From CANJDH01 sp964443245 (GTDB lineage Bacteria; Pseudomonadota; Gammaproteobacteria; Burkholderiales; JAEUOS01): DNA of 25,447 nucleotides. Position 1 is the stretch's first letter, and every line of letters begins with the position of its first letter. The notes below the pieces were generated by a model, which saw nothing but the letters and a program-made list of their open reading frames with translations, did not search any database and was not told the origin of the DNA. Below, piece by piece: positions 17,164 through 25,274 of this stretch. A program made the position numbers and the translations under genes. Where the stretch lies: the NCBI GenBank assembly GCA_964443245.1, contig CAYUEG010000047.1, positions 1 to 25,447 on the forward strand, written 5' to 3'.

Positions 17164-18393
17164 TCAGTTGGCAGGACGCATCTTCTTGACTTCATCATCG
17201 GACGGAAAGAACTTCGCACCGTCGTAGTACTTGTAGTCCTTCATTTCGCCCTTGCCGCCTCGCACGGTAGTGCGCCCGACGTAAGCACCCATGGTCGACT
17301 GGTGGTCCTGCGGGCGGAACATGACCTTGCCAAACGGGGACTCAAACGTCAGCCCGCGGAACGCGGCAATCATTTTTTCCGTATCAGGGGAGCCGGCCTT
17401 CTTCAGCCCTGCTGCCAGGGCCTTGATGGTGGTGTAGCCGACCACGGAACCCAGGCGCGGATAATCGCTGTACTTCCTGTGATAGGCGATGAAAAAGGAT
17501 TTGTGCTCGGGGGTGTCGATGCCATACCAGGGATAGCCCGTCACCAGCCAGCCCTCCGGCGTTTCTTCCTTGAGCGGATCGATGTACTCCGGCTCTCCCG
17601 TCAGCAGGCTGACCACTTCGCGGCCCTTGAACAGGCCGCGGGTATTGCCTTCACGTACAAAGCGCGCGAGGTCAGCGCCGAACAACACGTTGAAGATGGC
17701 ATCCGGCTTCGAATCAGCCAGCGCCTGCACCACCGGTCCCGCATCGATCCGACCCAAAGGCGGGGCCTGCTCGCCGACAAACTCGACATCAGGTTGCGCC
17801 TTCTTGAGCTGTTCCTTGAAGGTCGCCACGGCAGACTGGCCGTACTCATAGTTAGGGTAGACCACCGCCCAGCGCTTTTTCTTCATCTTGGCAGCTTCCG
17901 GCACCAGCATGGCAGCCTGCATGTAGGTGGAAGCACGCAAGCGGAACGTGTACTTGTTGCCGTTCTGCCAGACGATCTTGTCGGTCAGTGGTTCTGATGC
18001 CAGAAAGAACACCTTCTTCTGCTTGGCGAAGTCCGTCAACCCCAGCCCGATGTGCGACAGGAAGCCCCCGGCCAGCAAGTCCACTTTCTCGCGCGACACC
18101 AGTTCTTCGGCGACACGCACCGCATCACCAGGGTTGCCGCCGTCATCACGAATCACCAGTTCGATCTTGCGGCCGTTGATGCCGCCGGCGGCATTGACCT
18201 CTTCGAGTGCCAGTTCCATGCCCTTCTTGTAGGGATCGAGAAACGCCGGCTGGGCCTTGTAGCTGTTGATCTCGCCAATGCGGATTGGCTTGCCCTGGCC
18301 GGCGGCAGGTCCAATCAGCCCGAGAGAAAGTGTCAGGGCACACAGCGCGGGAAACATGTTCGGGAACACGACGGAAAGCGGTTTTCTCATCAT
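17164..18393 (-). CDS. ABC transporter substrate-binding protein (branched-chain amino acid type)
   Basis: The 409-residue protein belongs to the periplasmic type I binding-protein family that serves LivHMGF transporters. A signal peptide covers about residues 1-33 (Met-Met-Arg-Lys, a hydrophobic stretch, then GPAAG). The mature part begins PIRIGEINSYKAQPAFLDPY, followed by EEVNAAGGINGRKIELVIRDDGGNP, the sequence that normally forms the first lobe and the ligand hinge. There is no lipobox cysteine at the cleavage site, so it should be soluble. I chose the ATG at 18393 because GAGGAG lies six bases upstream; a second ATG follows at once, and the longer frame to 18429 would place the signal peptide internally. 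Its ligand defines what the operon imports and cannot be read from the sequence. Confidence 0.92.
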   Translation of the reverse strand: MMRKPLSVVFPNMFPALCALTLSLGLIGPAAGQGKPIRIGEINSYKAQPAFLDPYKKGMELALEEVNAAGGINGRKIELVIRDDGGNPGDAVRVAEELVSREKVDLLAGGFLSHIGLGLTDFAKQKKVFFLASEPLTDKIVWQNGNKYTFRLRASTYMQAAMLVPEAAKMKKKRWAVVYPNYEYGQSAVATFKEQLKKAQPDVEFVGEQAPPLGRIDAGPVVQALADSKPDAIFNVLFGADLARFVREGNTRGLFKGREVVSLLTGEPEYIDPLKEETPEGWLVTGYPWYGIDTPEHKSFFIAYHRKYSDYPRLGSVVGYTTIKALAAGLKKAGSPDTEKMIAAFRGLTFESPFGKVMFRPQDHQSTMGAYVGRTTVRGGKGEMKDYKYYDGAKFFPSDDEVKKMRPAN

Positions 18394-18425
18394 CAAGTAC
18401 TCCTCAAGGAACTGCGGGTTGAACG

Positions 18426-19532
18426 TCAATGCGAAACGGTTGCGGGAACTTCCATGCCGTGCCCGGACTGCGCACCGGCGGCAGACGCAGCGGCGAGTTG
18501 CTCTTCGGCAATCAGGCGCGCGACGGTGCGACGCAGGCGCACGCTGCCCGAATCAAGTGCCAGTTTGACTCGTGTTTCGATGCGAGGATCAGCTTCGGCT
18601 TCCTGGATCGCCTCCAGAACTGCCTTGTCTTCGTCGAACGCCAGTACAAACTGGTCAACGATGTCCTGCGACACCGCCGCATCGGTCTGTGCAAAGTTGC
18701 GCAACTGAAGCCAGAAATAGTGAGTGGAACCTTCCGTCTCTGGCGTCAGGAAATGGCAGGAGTAGATGCGAATGCCCTGATCACGTGCCGATTCTGTGTG
18801 CTCCATGCCCGGCTGGTGCGAGCCAAAATCGACTACGGCAATGGAAGGCGGATACAGCCAGTAGTACTGCCAGCGGTCGACATTGCCGGGCCACTTGCCA
18901 AAGCGCTGCAGAATCGGCGCGGCCGGGGAGTCGAGCGTCCAGCGCGTGACCAGCAAGGTGTCACCGATCTGCGTGGTTTCCACCGGAATATCGGCCATTG
19001 CAGCCGTGCCCAGTGTCGACTTGTGCACGTAGGTCACGTGCGCAGGATCGACCAGATTCTCGGTCAGCAGCTGGTAGTTCGCCTTGACGTGGGTATACGG
19101 ACCGATATTCAGACCCCATTTCGGTTCATCGGTTTGCGACGCTGCCCATTGCGGCAGCTGATCGAACAGTTTGGCTTTGTCGGCAAGCGCTGGGTCACCC
19201 GGCCATACCCAAACCATGCCCATGTGCTCCACAGCCGGAAAGCTACGGACCTTCGCCGCAGGTGGAATCCGATCCTGCCCTGGGGCGCGCACGCACTGCC
19301 CGCTGCAATCGAATGTCAGACCGTGATATCCGCACTCGATGGTGTCTGCCCTGAGCGTGCCTTTGGACAAGGGAAGGAGGCGATGAGGGCAGCGATCGAG
19401 CAAGGCTGCTGGCGCGCCGGATTCGGTGCGATACAGCACCATGGGTTCTTCGAGCACCTTGCGCGCCAGCAGCGTGCGGCCCACTTCGTGACCCCACGCG
19501 GCGACGTACCAGCAGTTTCTCAACAGTGCCAT
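18426..19532 (-). CDS. Rieske non-heme iron oxygenase, alpha subunit (VanA/N-demethylase-like)
   Basis: The 368-residue protein has an N-terminal Rieske [2Fe-2S] domain with Cys48-Pro-His50 and Cys67-Gly-Tyr-His70 as cluster ligands, and a C-terminal catalytic domain with the mononuclear iron motif NLVDPAHVTYVHKST (bridging Asp162, ligands His165 and His170) and a likely third ligand, Asp302, in FDEDKAVLEAIQ. Size and order match single-component-alpha oxygenases of the vanillate O-demethylase, dicamba O-demethylase and caffeine N-demethylase group, which remove methyl groups or hydroxylate rings with O2 and NAD(P)H. The needed reductase is not encoded in this window. It lies 28 bases after the PF06684 gene and 32 bases before the binding-protein gene. 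Confidence 0.93.
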   Translation of the reverse strand: MALLRNCWYVAAWGHEVGRTLLARKVLEEPMVLYRTESGAPAALLDRCPHRLLPLSKGTLRADTIECGYHGLTFDCSGQCVRAPGQDRIPPAAKVRSFPAVEHMGMVWVWPGDPALADKAKLFDQLPQWAASQTDEPKWGLNIGPYTHVKANYQLLTENLVDPAHVTYVHKSTLGTAAMADIPVETTQIGDTLLVTRWTLDSPAAPILQRFGKWPGNVDRWQYYWLYPPSIAVVDFGSHQPGMEHTESARDQGIRIYSCHFLTPETEGSTHYFWLQLRNFAQTDAAVSQDIVDQFVLAFDEDKAVLEAIQEAEADPRIETRVKLALDSGSVRLRRTVARLIAEEQLAAASAAGAQSGHGMEVPATVSH

Positions 19533-19560
19533 GGCGCCCTCCGGACTTTCATCGAATCAA

Positions 19561-20328
19561 TCAGCGTTGCCCGTCAAACTTCGAAATTTCGCTGAGCTTC
19601 ATGCCGCCCATGCGCTCGTGCACCCGTCCACCGCAGGTCATGGCCAGAATGAATACCAGTTCATTCGGGCGTGGCGCATCGGGCACCCTCACCTCCACGC
19701 TATCGAAATGGCTGCGCACATAGGCTGCTGTGCGATGATGGATGGGTACATCAATGACCGTCCCGGCTGGAGCCACCTTGATGGTCGAAGGCACGATCGC
19801 CTTGGAATTCTCCAGCAGTTCGCGCATGCCATAGCCGCCCGGCACATGCCACAACGCAGCGTGCTCGGATTCACCGTTGACGCCGACAATGATCGCCTTG
19901 CCGTAACCCTCCACTTTCTTCGGCCCGCCCAGGGCCTTGATCAATCGGTCAGCGAGTTCGAAACCGAGCGGTTTGAGCAGATCCATGAATGGCTGCACGT
20001 CTTTCACATAGCGCCCGGCAAACGGGTTGTGCACCACCGCCGCAATGGCCCCCTTCTTGACCGGGCGTTTGGCCACCGGCCCGCCTTCGTGATTGATTTC
20101 CTCGATCATCAGGGCGATCTTGCGCACTTCCACCTTGAGTTCAGCACTGGCTTCCGGATAGCGCGCCGACGCAATCTTCTCCGCCACCTTGCCCACCATG
20201 GTGCCCGCCACCTGGCGCGTGACGCGCGCCGTCACGTCGGACATGACGCGCCCGGCCACATTGCTGGCAATGTCGGTCGCGGTTCGAGTGGCGCTCCGTG
20301 TCATCTTGCGTGCAGCTTTCATCACCAT
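19561..20328 (-). CDS. PF06684 (DUF1185, amino acid synthesis) family protein with N-terminal extension
   Basis: The 255-residue product contains the PF06684 domain from about residue 66 on: VEVRKIALMIEEINHEGG, then AAVVHNPFAGRYVKDVQPF, GKAIIVGVNGESEHAALWH and the C-terminal PNELVFILAMTCGGRVHERMGG. Solved members of the family have a chorismate-mutase-like trimeric fold and are thought to act in amino acid metabolism, but no reaction is established. Residues 1-65 are an added, Thr/Arg/Val/Ala-rich, probably helical stretch that typical members lack. The ATG at 20328 has GGAG seven bases upstream, which supports translation of the extension; the frame farther upstream overlaps the UPF0280 gene and is not coding. 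It lies 22 bases after the UPF0280 gene. Confidence 0.85.
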   Translation of the reverse strand: MVMKAARKMTRSATRTATDIASNVAGRVMSDVTARVTRQVAGTMVGKVAEKIASARYPEASAELKVEVRKIALMIEEINHEGGPVAKRPVKKGAIAAVVHNPFAGRYVKDVQPFMDLLKPLGFELADRLIKALGGPKKVEGYGKAIIVGVNGESEHAALWHVPGGYGMRELLENSKAIVPSTIKVAPAGTVIDVPIHHRTAAYVRSHFDSVEVRVPDAPRPNELVFILAMTCGGRVHERMGGMKLSEISKFDGQR

Positions 20329-20350
20329 TGCATATCTCCGTATTGAGGCC

Positions 20351-21271
20351 TCATGCGGCCAGCCTGACCGGCAGCGCTTGCGGGAGGGCGCCCATCCCTG
20401 CCCTGCCGATCTGCGCGGGACACAAACGCCCGAGCCATGATTGTGCGCCAATTGCCCGCGTTTCGCCTTGCAACAGCAACAATGCAGAGTGCACGCTCCC
20501 GCTGCCGATGCAGGCCTGCGCAAACGTCGCGCCTGCGTCCAGCGCGCTGTGCACAGCGGCAGTCGGCAACAGCGCAACTTCCACAGTGACCATCCGCGCA
20601 CCGAGGTCGGAATCGTCCTTGACCGTGTTCGCCGGCACGCGCCGAATCGCCGGGTGCCCGATATTGACTGCGTTGGCAACCATGGTTGCAGCTGCATCGG
20701 CGGCAGCGGCATTCGCAGCCAGAACCGTCACGCTATCGGCAATACCCAGGCTGAAACTGCGCCCGCGCCAGCCGCTGGTAGCAACGCCGCGCACCGGCAT
20801 GTCGGATGTGATGGTGACATCACCCACCTGCCTGGGCCGCTGTGGATGGTCAATCACGCCGATCGTCACTGACTCGCCCTCACACAAGTGCAGTGCAATG
20901 TCGCCGCCGTTGTTGACATAGGCGCGGCGCACCCCTGGTTCGCGTGTGTAGAAGCCGCATATCTCGTCGGCGACAGACCCTGCCACCGCAGCCATGGGAG
21001 TGATGAAATCAGCCGCGAAGGGGCGACAAGCAGCAAGCATGCGTTGTGCCACAGCCCCGTTGACACGCAAGTGCCGACCAACCGGCAAGCGAAGCTGCAC
21101 CAGTTCGTCCACAAGCTCCGGCAATACTGTCTGAAACCGGGACCAGGCTGCCGTGCGTGCGTTCTCGATCGACGCCGGCTCGCCCCATGCCTGCAGCACC
21201 AGATCAATCGGACCAAACTGCCAGTGTTCGCGACCGGCATCAAGGATTTGGCGGCTGGCTTGCCATTGCAT
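20351..21271 (-). CDS. UPF0280 family protein (ApbE-like fold)
   Basis: The 306-residue protein matches the UPF0280 family: an N-terminal QILDAGREHWQFGPIDLVLQA, then TPMAAVAGSVADEICGFY, YVNNGGDIALHL, and RGVATSGWRGRSFSLGIADSVTVLA, with a DAAATMVANAVN segment. UPF0280 proteins share the fold of ApbE, which attaches FMN to proteins or binds FAD, but their own reaction is not known. The ATG at 21271 has GGGAG nine bases upstream and starts 4 bases after the stop of the 6-hydroxynicotinate-reductase-like gene. It probably acts on, or together with, that Fe-S protein, for example as a flavin-delivery or maturation factor (inference). I found no obvious ApbE flavinylation motif in the neighbours. 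Confidence 0.85.
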   Translation of the reverse strand: MQWQASRQILDAGREHWQFGPIDLVLQAWGEPASIENARTAAWSRFQTVLPELVDELVQLRLPVGRHLRVNGAVAQRMLAACRPFAADFITPMAAVAGSVADEICGFYTREPGVRRAYVNNGGDIALHLCEGESVTIGVIDHPQRPRQVGDVTITSDMPVRGVATSGWRGRSFSLGIADSVTVLAANAAAADAAATMVANAVNIGHPAIRRVPANTVKDDSDLGARMVTVEVALLPTAAVHSALDAGATFAQACIGSGSVHSALLLLQGETRAIGAQSWLGRLCPAQIGRAGMGALPQALPVRLAA

Positions 21272-21275
21272 CAGG

Positions 21276-22889
21276 TCAGGCTCCCGAATCCGGCGCACTG
21301 TGCGGAAGATCCATCGGCCATGGATTGCGCAGATCCTGAGGCAGCACCAGCGTGTGTTCCTTGTCAAGTACATCGCCAACCGGGCGTACCCGGTCGATGT
21401 AGCCGCCCAGTGCGGCGTAATCGGCCAGGTTCATGGTGAACTCGATGGGCGCCACGATCGCAGGCGTCGGAACATAGCCAAAGGCATTTTCGGGCATGCG
21501 CATGACATCCACCATCATCATGATTCCGCCACCGGGCCAGATATACGCGGGCGCTCCGCCCGCTGTGACATTGGTAAGCAGATTCTTGATCGAACGGGTC
21601 AGTGCGATCGGATTGTCGGTCACGCCGGCCCGCAAGCTGCCGCCCGCACCACCCAGGAACAACACCGTGCACAAGGCGGGTTCGCAATTCTCGCCAATGC
21701 GCAGCACCACCTTGCGCAATGCTTCACTCATCTGCGACGGCTTGAGTTGCAGTTGCTCGTCAAGCACGAAGTAGGCATAGTCCTCGCCGGTGGTCGAGAC
21801 AAACAGCACGCGCATGCCCGGCTTCGCGACCTTGGCATCAATCCGTTCGATAATGGTAAGCGGATCAGTGATGTCGGTGCCGCCCCAGCCCATGCCGGGG
21901 TTGGCAACCTGAAAATAGCGGCCGGGCGTCGACTTCTTTCCTCGAATCTTGATGCCGGAGGGCTGCATATCGATGTACTTGCCGGCCTGGTGCTCGGTCA
22001 GCACACCGGTGATGTGATCGTCCACCACGATCACTTCATCGACGTGGTCTTTCCATTGCGGTGCAAAGATGCCAATGGTGGCCGAGCCACAACCGACGCG
22101 CATGCGCTGCTCGGTAACGCCGTTGATGACCGGTGCCCGCCCCGCCTGCACCACCAGGCTGGAACCGCCGTCAATGGTGAGGGCTACCGCTTTCTTGTTG
22201 CCCAGATCCATCATCACCTGACAGGCGACGCGGCCCTCTTTCTTGCTGCCGCCGGTAAGGTGGTGCACACCGCCCAGGGACAGCATCTGCGAGCCATATT
22301 CGGCCGTGGTCACATGCCCGACGACCTCCCCTTCACAGCGTACGCTGGCCTGCTCCGGGCCGATGTAGCGATCCGTATCGATCTTGACCTTGAAGCTGCA
22401 ATAGCTGAACACGCCTTCGGTCACCACCGTCACCGTATCGACCCCGGCGTGGCGCGATGACACAATGAATGGCGCCGGCTTGTAATCCGGATAGGTGGTG
22501 GTGGAACCGATGCCGGTGACAAACAGTTCTGGCTCTGCCGGCTCAGCTGTGGCGGATGGAAATCGCGCGCCCTTCGGTTCAACGTCCCCTGCCCGCGCAG
22601 CCGTCCCCTCGTGAAAAGCCTTATCCCATTGGCCTCCAGGGCCCACGGCCTCGCCGAGCCGCACCAGTGCTTGTTCTCCGGCCACCGCCCGTTGCACGAG
22701 CACCAGCGGGTCAAGACGCGTCAACTTGCCCTTGACGTTGGCGTAGCGATCACAGGCACCGCTGCGTCCCTCGCTGATATTGCATAGCACCGGACAGGCG
22801 TTGCAGATGATTTTGCCGGCACCCGGCTTCGCTTCGTTGTCAGCGGCCGGTTCGATCCCTGTCGTCGGGTCGGCGTGGGTGGTGCTCAT
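21276..22889 (-). CDS. 6-hydroxynicotinate reductase-like iron-sulfur protein
   Basis: The 537-residue protein resembles proteins annotated as 6-hydroxynicotinate reductase; the anaerobic Eubacterium barkeri enzyme reduces 6-hydroxynicotinate to its 1,4,5,6-tetrahydro-6-oxo form with ferredoxin. Cys29, Cys32, Cys36 and Cys46 (CNACPVLC... GACDRY) form a CX2CX3CX9C pattern suited to a [4Fe-4S] cluster. The body has glycine-rich segments such as TGIGSTTTYPDY, LSLGGVHHLTGGSKKEG, VGCGSATIGIF, ANPGMGWGGTDITDP, LFLGGAGGSLRAG and YIWPGGGIMMM. No signal peptide is present, so it acts in the cytoplasm. It is followed at once by the UPF0280 and PF06684 genes. No nicotinate hydroxylase or other known nicotinate-pathway gene is in the window, so the true substrate may be another unsaturated cyclic amide. 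Confidence 0.78.
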   Translation of the reverse strand: MSTTHADPTTGIEPAADNEAKPGAGKIICNACPVLCNISEGRSGACDRYANVKGKLTRLDPLVLVQRAVAGEQALVRLGEAVGPGGQWDKAFHEGTAARAGDVEPKGARFPSATAEPAEPELFVTGIGSTTTYPDYKPAPFIVSSRHAGVDTVTVVTEGVFSYCSFKVKIDTDRYIGPEQASVRCEGEVVGHVTTAEYGSQMLSLGGVHHLTGGSKKEGRVACQVMMDLGNKKAVALTIDGGSSLVVQAGRAPVINGVTEQRMRVGCGSATIGIFAPQWKDHVDEVIVVDDHITGVLTEHQAGKYIDMQPSGIKIRGKKSTPGRYFQVANPGMGWGGTDITDPLTIIERIDAKVAKPGMRVLFVSTTGEDYAYFVLDEQLQLKPSQMSEALRKVVLRIGENCEPALCTVLFLGGAGGSLRAGVTDNPIALTRSIKNLLTNVTAGGAPAYIWPGGGIMMMVDVMRMPENAFGYVPTPAIVAPIEFTMNLADYAALGGYIDRVRPVGDVLDKEHTLVLPQDLRNPWPMDLPHSAPDSGA

Positions 22890-22927
22890 GGTTGGCGCAA
22901 CGTCTTGCCGGGAAAGGTGATGTCCCC

Positions 22928-22956
22928 ATTGTGGATTTCAGCCCGTAAACGTGCAA
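22928..22956 (-). promoter_or_regulatory. Possible promoter before the reductase-like gene
   Basis: On the minus strand TTGCAC (22956-22951) and CACAAT (22933-22928) are separated by 17 bases and would start transcription near 22920, about 30 bases before the ATG. It lies in the only gap over 100 bases in the operon (22890-23058), so it may drive the downstream genes separately from the amidase and methyltransferase. The hexamers match the consensus only in part. Confidence 0.3.
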
Positions 22957-23058
22957 GCTTTCCCGCCATAAGCCCGCCTTATTCTCCACCTCACCGATGC
23001 GCATGCGGCTCAAATCAGCGGCATGAAACCAGCAGGAAACCACCTGTCCAAACACCAT

Positions 23059-23658
23059 TTATCGCGGCGGCACGATGTAAAGATACAGATAGGCCTTGTC
23101 CGTGCCATTGACAGCCAGTTTCAGAGGTTCGTCGATCGTGCGCTGTTCCGTTGGCACCCAGTCCGGCAAGGCGTAGTCATGCGCCACAATCCGTGTGCCT
23201 GGTTTCAGTTCGGCAAGCAGCTTTTGTTTCAGGCGCGGCATGATGCGCGGCAGCAGATAGATCGTTACCACGGTGGCATTGGAGATATCAAATTGCCACA
23301 GGTCTTTCGCGACGAACTCCGTTCGCCCGGCCACGCCCTCTTTCTGTGCAGCTGCGCGCGCCATGGCGACAAGCTGCGGATCAATATCGACACCGATGCC
23401 GCGAGCACCATGGCGGGCTGCTGCTGTGCGGGGAATCCGGCCATCGCCCGAGCCCAGATCAATGACGACATCACCAGGGCCCACCTTGGCCAGGCCAAGC
23501 ATGGCATCGACGATGGATTGCGGCGTCGGCACGTAGAGTCCCGCATCTGCCGCCTGCGCCCGCAGCATCGTCGGGCAGCACAGGGTCAGCAACACGCAGA
23601 AGATCAACCACCCCCGGCCAGCAATCAGGCGGCCAGCGCTTTGGCTTCTCACATTCAT
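23059..23658 (-). CDS. Exported class I SAM-dependent methyltransferase-like protein
   Basis: The 199-residue protein has a Rossmann methyltransferase core: motif I VVIDLGSGDGRIP at 64-76 with an acidic residue at the end of strand two (GIGVDIDPQLV), then VAKDLWQFD and VVTIYLLP. Before it, residues 1-36 look like a signal peptide or single membrane anchor (Arg-rich start, hydrophobic WLIFCVLLTLCC, then RAQA). That is odd for an enzyme that needs cytoplasmic SAM, but similar proteins with an N-terminal hydrophobic segment are known in proteobacteria. The segment PTPQSIVDAML that leads into the fold is typical of this group. It starts 35 bases after the amidase stop and ends 169 bases before the reductase-like gene. 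The acceptor is unknown. Confidence 0.82.
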   Translation of the reverse strand: MNVRSQSAGRLIAGRGWLIFCVLLTLCCPTMLRAQAADAGLYVPTPQSIVDAMLGLAKVGPGDVVIDLGSGDGRIPRTAAARHGARGIGVDIDPQLVAMARAAAQKEGVAGRTEFVAKDLWQFDISNATVVTIYLLPRIMPRLKQKLLAELKPGTRIVAHDYALPDWVPTEQRTIDEPLKLAVNGTDKAYLYLYIVPPR

Positions 23659-23693
23659 GTTGTTCCTTTCACTTTCTGTCTTCTCTCGCTGCG

Positions 23694-25112
23694 CTAGACG
23701 GCTATTGCGGGCCGGCGCAGCGCCACGCCAGTCGCCTGTTCGAAAGCGTAGGCCAACTGCAATACCGACAAATCCGCATTGCGCCGCCCGACAATCTGGA
23801 TGCCCACCGGCAACCCGTCATCGGTAAAACCTGCCGGTACCGAAATGGCGGGATGTCCGGTAATGGTGATGTAGTAGCAGCTCTTCATCCACGAAAGGTA
23901 ATCGGGCAATTTCTCACCGTTGATTTCGGTTACGTATTCCTGGTCGACCGGAAAAGGCAACACCTGGTTAACCACCGTGACGAGGAATTCGTGGGTTTCA
24001 AAAAACTTCGAGACGCGCTCGTAGATGCGGGACCGCTCGGCGTCGGCACGAACAATATCCAGACCGGAGAGTTTGCGCCCGGCTTCGATGTTCCAGATCA
24101 CGGTTTGCTTGAGCTTGTCGCGATGCTGGTCCAGATACTGCCCGTTGTTGAGTTCGAAGAGGTGGGCGCGTAGTGTCAGGAATACCTCATGGGCACCTGA
24201 AAAATCCGGCACCGCATCTTCAAGGACGCAACCTAAGTCGGTAAACACCCGATCCTGGGCTGCGATGATGGCGGCAACCCGTTTGTCGACTGGCACCTGG
24301 CCGCCGAACTCCGGGGAAAAGGCGACACGCGTTCCCTTGAAATCCCGCTTCAGTCCCTGTCGAAAAAGTGAGCCCGGCTCGGACAAGGAAATCGGCACCC
24401 GGTCATCGGGACCAGCCTGTACCGAGAGCAGAAGCGCCGTATCTTCCACTGTCCTGGCCATCGGCCCTTCCACACCCATGTTGGCCCAAAGATGCTTGGC
24501 AGGATAGGTCGGCACGCGCCCGGGTGACGGGCGAAACCCGACGACGTTGCAAAAATTGCCCGGGTTGCGCAGGGAGGCGCCCAAATCGCTGCCATCGGCG
24601 ATCGGCACCATGCCACAGGCCAGTGCGACACCGGCGCCTCCCGAAGATCCCCCGCATGTCTTGGTCAGATCGTAGGGGTTCCGGGTGGCACCAAACACCG
24701 CATTGAAGGTCTGGGAACCGGCCCCGAACTCTGGCGTATTGGTCTTGCCGACACAGATCGCCCCGGCGTCCCAGGTGCGATCAACGACGAGCATGCTGCG
24801 GTCGGGAATCTGGTCCTTGAAAATGGGCGAGCCCATGGTGGTGCGAATGCCTTTGGTCAGGAACAGATCCTTGTGCGCCACCGGCAGGCCATGCAGCGGC
24901 CCGAGCACTTCACCTTTGGCCTGTTTGGCATCGGCTGCGCGCGCCTTGGCCATCGCCCCTTCCGCATCCAGGGTAACCACTGCGTTGACCTTCGGGTTGA
25001 CCCGATTGATCTGATCAAGATGCGCTTGTATCACCTCGACGGCGGAGACTTGCTTGCTGCGGATCAAAGCGGCCAGGGCGGTAGCGCTGGCGAAGTGGAG
25101 CGGTTCACTCAT
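23694..25112 (-). CDS. Amidase signature family hydrolase
   Basis: The 472-residue protein is a full amidase-signature enzyme that hydrolyses a carboxamide to acid and ammonia. The Ser-cisSer-Lys triad is visible: Lys81 in GLPVAHKDLF, Ser157 in the CGGSSGGAG motif, and nucleophile Ser180 in DGSDLGASLRNP, where most members read GGS(I/L)R and this one GAS. The C-terminal GHPAISVPAGFTDDGLPVGIQIVG is standard. I chose the ATG at 25112 because AAGGA lies 5 bases upstream and the fold starts there; the frame stays open to 25349 through the Fur-box region but is not coding-like. This is the first gene of the long minus-strand operon and probably hydrolyses a ring-opened or side-chain amide of the imported compound (inference). 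Confidence 0.94.
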   Translation of the reverse strand: MSEPLHFASATALAALIRSKQVSAVEVIQAHLDQINRVNPKVNAVVTLDAEGAMAKARAADAKQAKGEVLGPLHGLPVAHKDLFLTKGIRTTMGSPIFKDQIPDRSMLVVDRTWDAGAICVGKTNTPEFGAGSQTFNAVFGATRNPYDLTKTCGGSSGGAGVALACGMVPIADGSDLGASLRNPGNFCNVVGFRPSPGRVPTYPAKHLWANMGVEGPMARTVEDTALLLSVQAGPDDRVPISLSEPGSLFRQGLKRDFKGTRVAFSPEFGGQVPVDKRVAAIIAAQDRVFTDLGCVLEDAVPDFSGAHEVFLTLRAHLFELNNGQYLDQHRDKLKQTVIWNIEAGRKLSGLDIVRADAERSRIYERVSKFFETHEFLVTVVNQVLPFPVDQEYVTEINGEKLPDYLSWMKSCYYITITGHPAISVPAGFTDDGLPVGIQIVGRRNADLSVLQLAYAFEQATGVALRRPAIAV

Positions 25113-25274
25113 GTCGTTCCTTGGAAATGGGCGGATGATTGCGAGGCCGGTCTGTTGCGGTGGCCGGGTGGGCAAACGCAAATATAACCGGTACCCAGGC
25201 AAGTCCGTTGCGGCTGCAGCCATCCTGCCAGACGGGTTTGGGTTGACATGCCCGGATGCCGCGCAGCACATCTT

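Noticed and set aside
20329..20712. N-terminal 128-residue extension of the PF06684 protein
   Set aside because: It overlaps the C-terminal coding part of the UPF0280 gene in another frame, is rich in Arg, Cys and Trp, and lacks support; the start at 20328 has a ribosome binding site.
25243..25248. TTGACA on the plus strand as a second promoter for the right-edge gene
   Set aside because: No -10 hexamer lies 16-18 bases downstream; the nearest AT-rich hexamer is 26 bases away.
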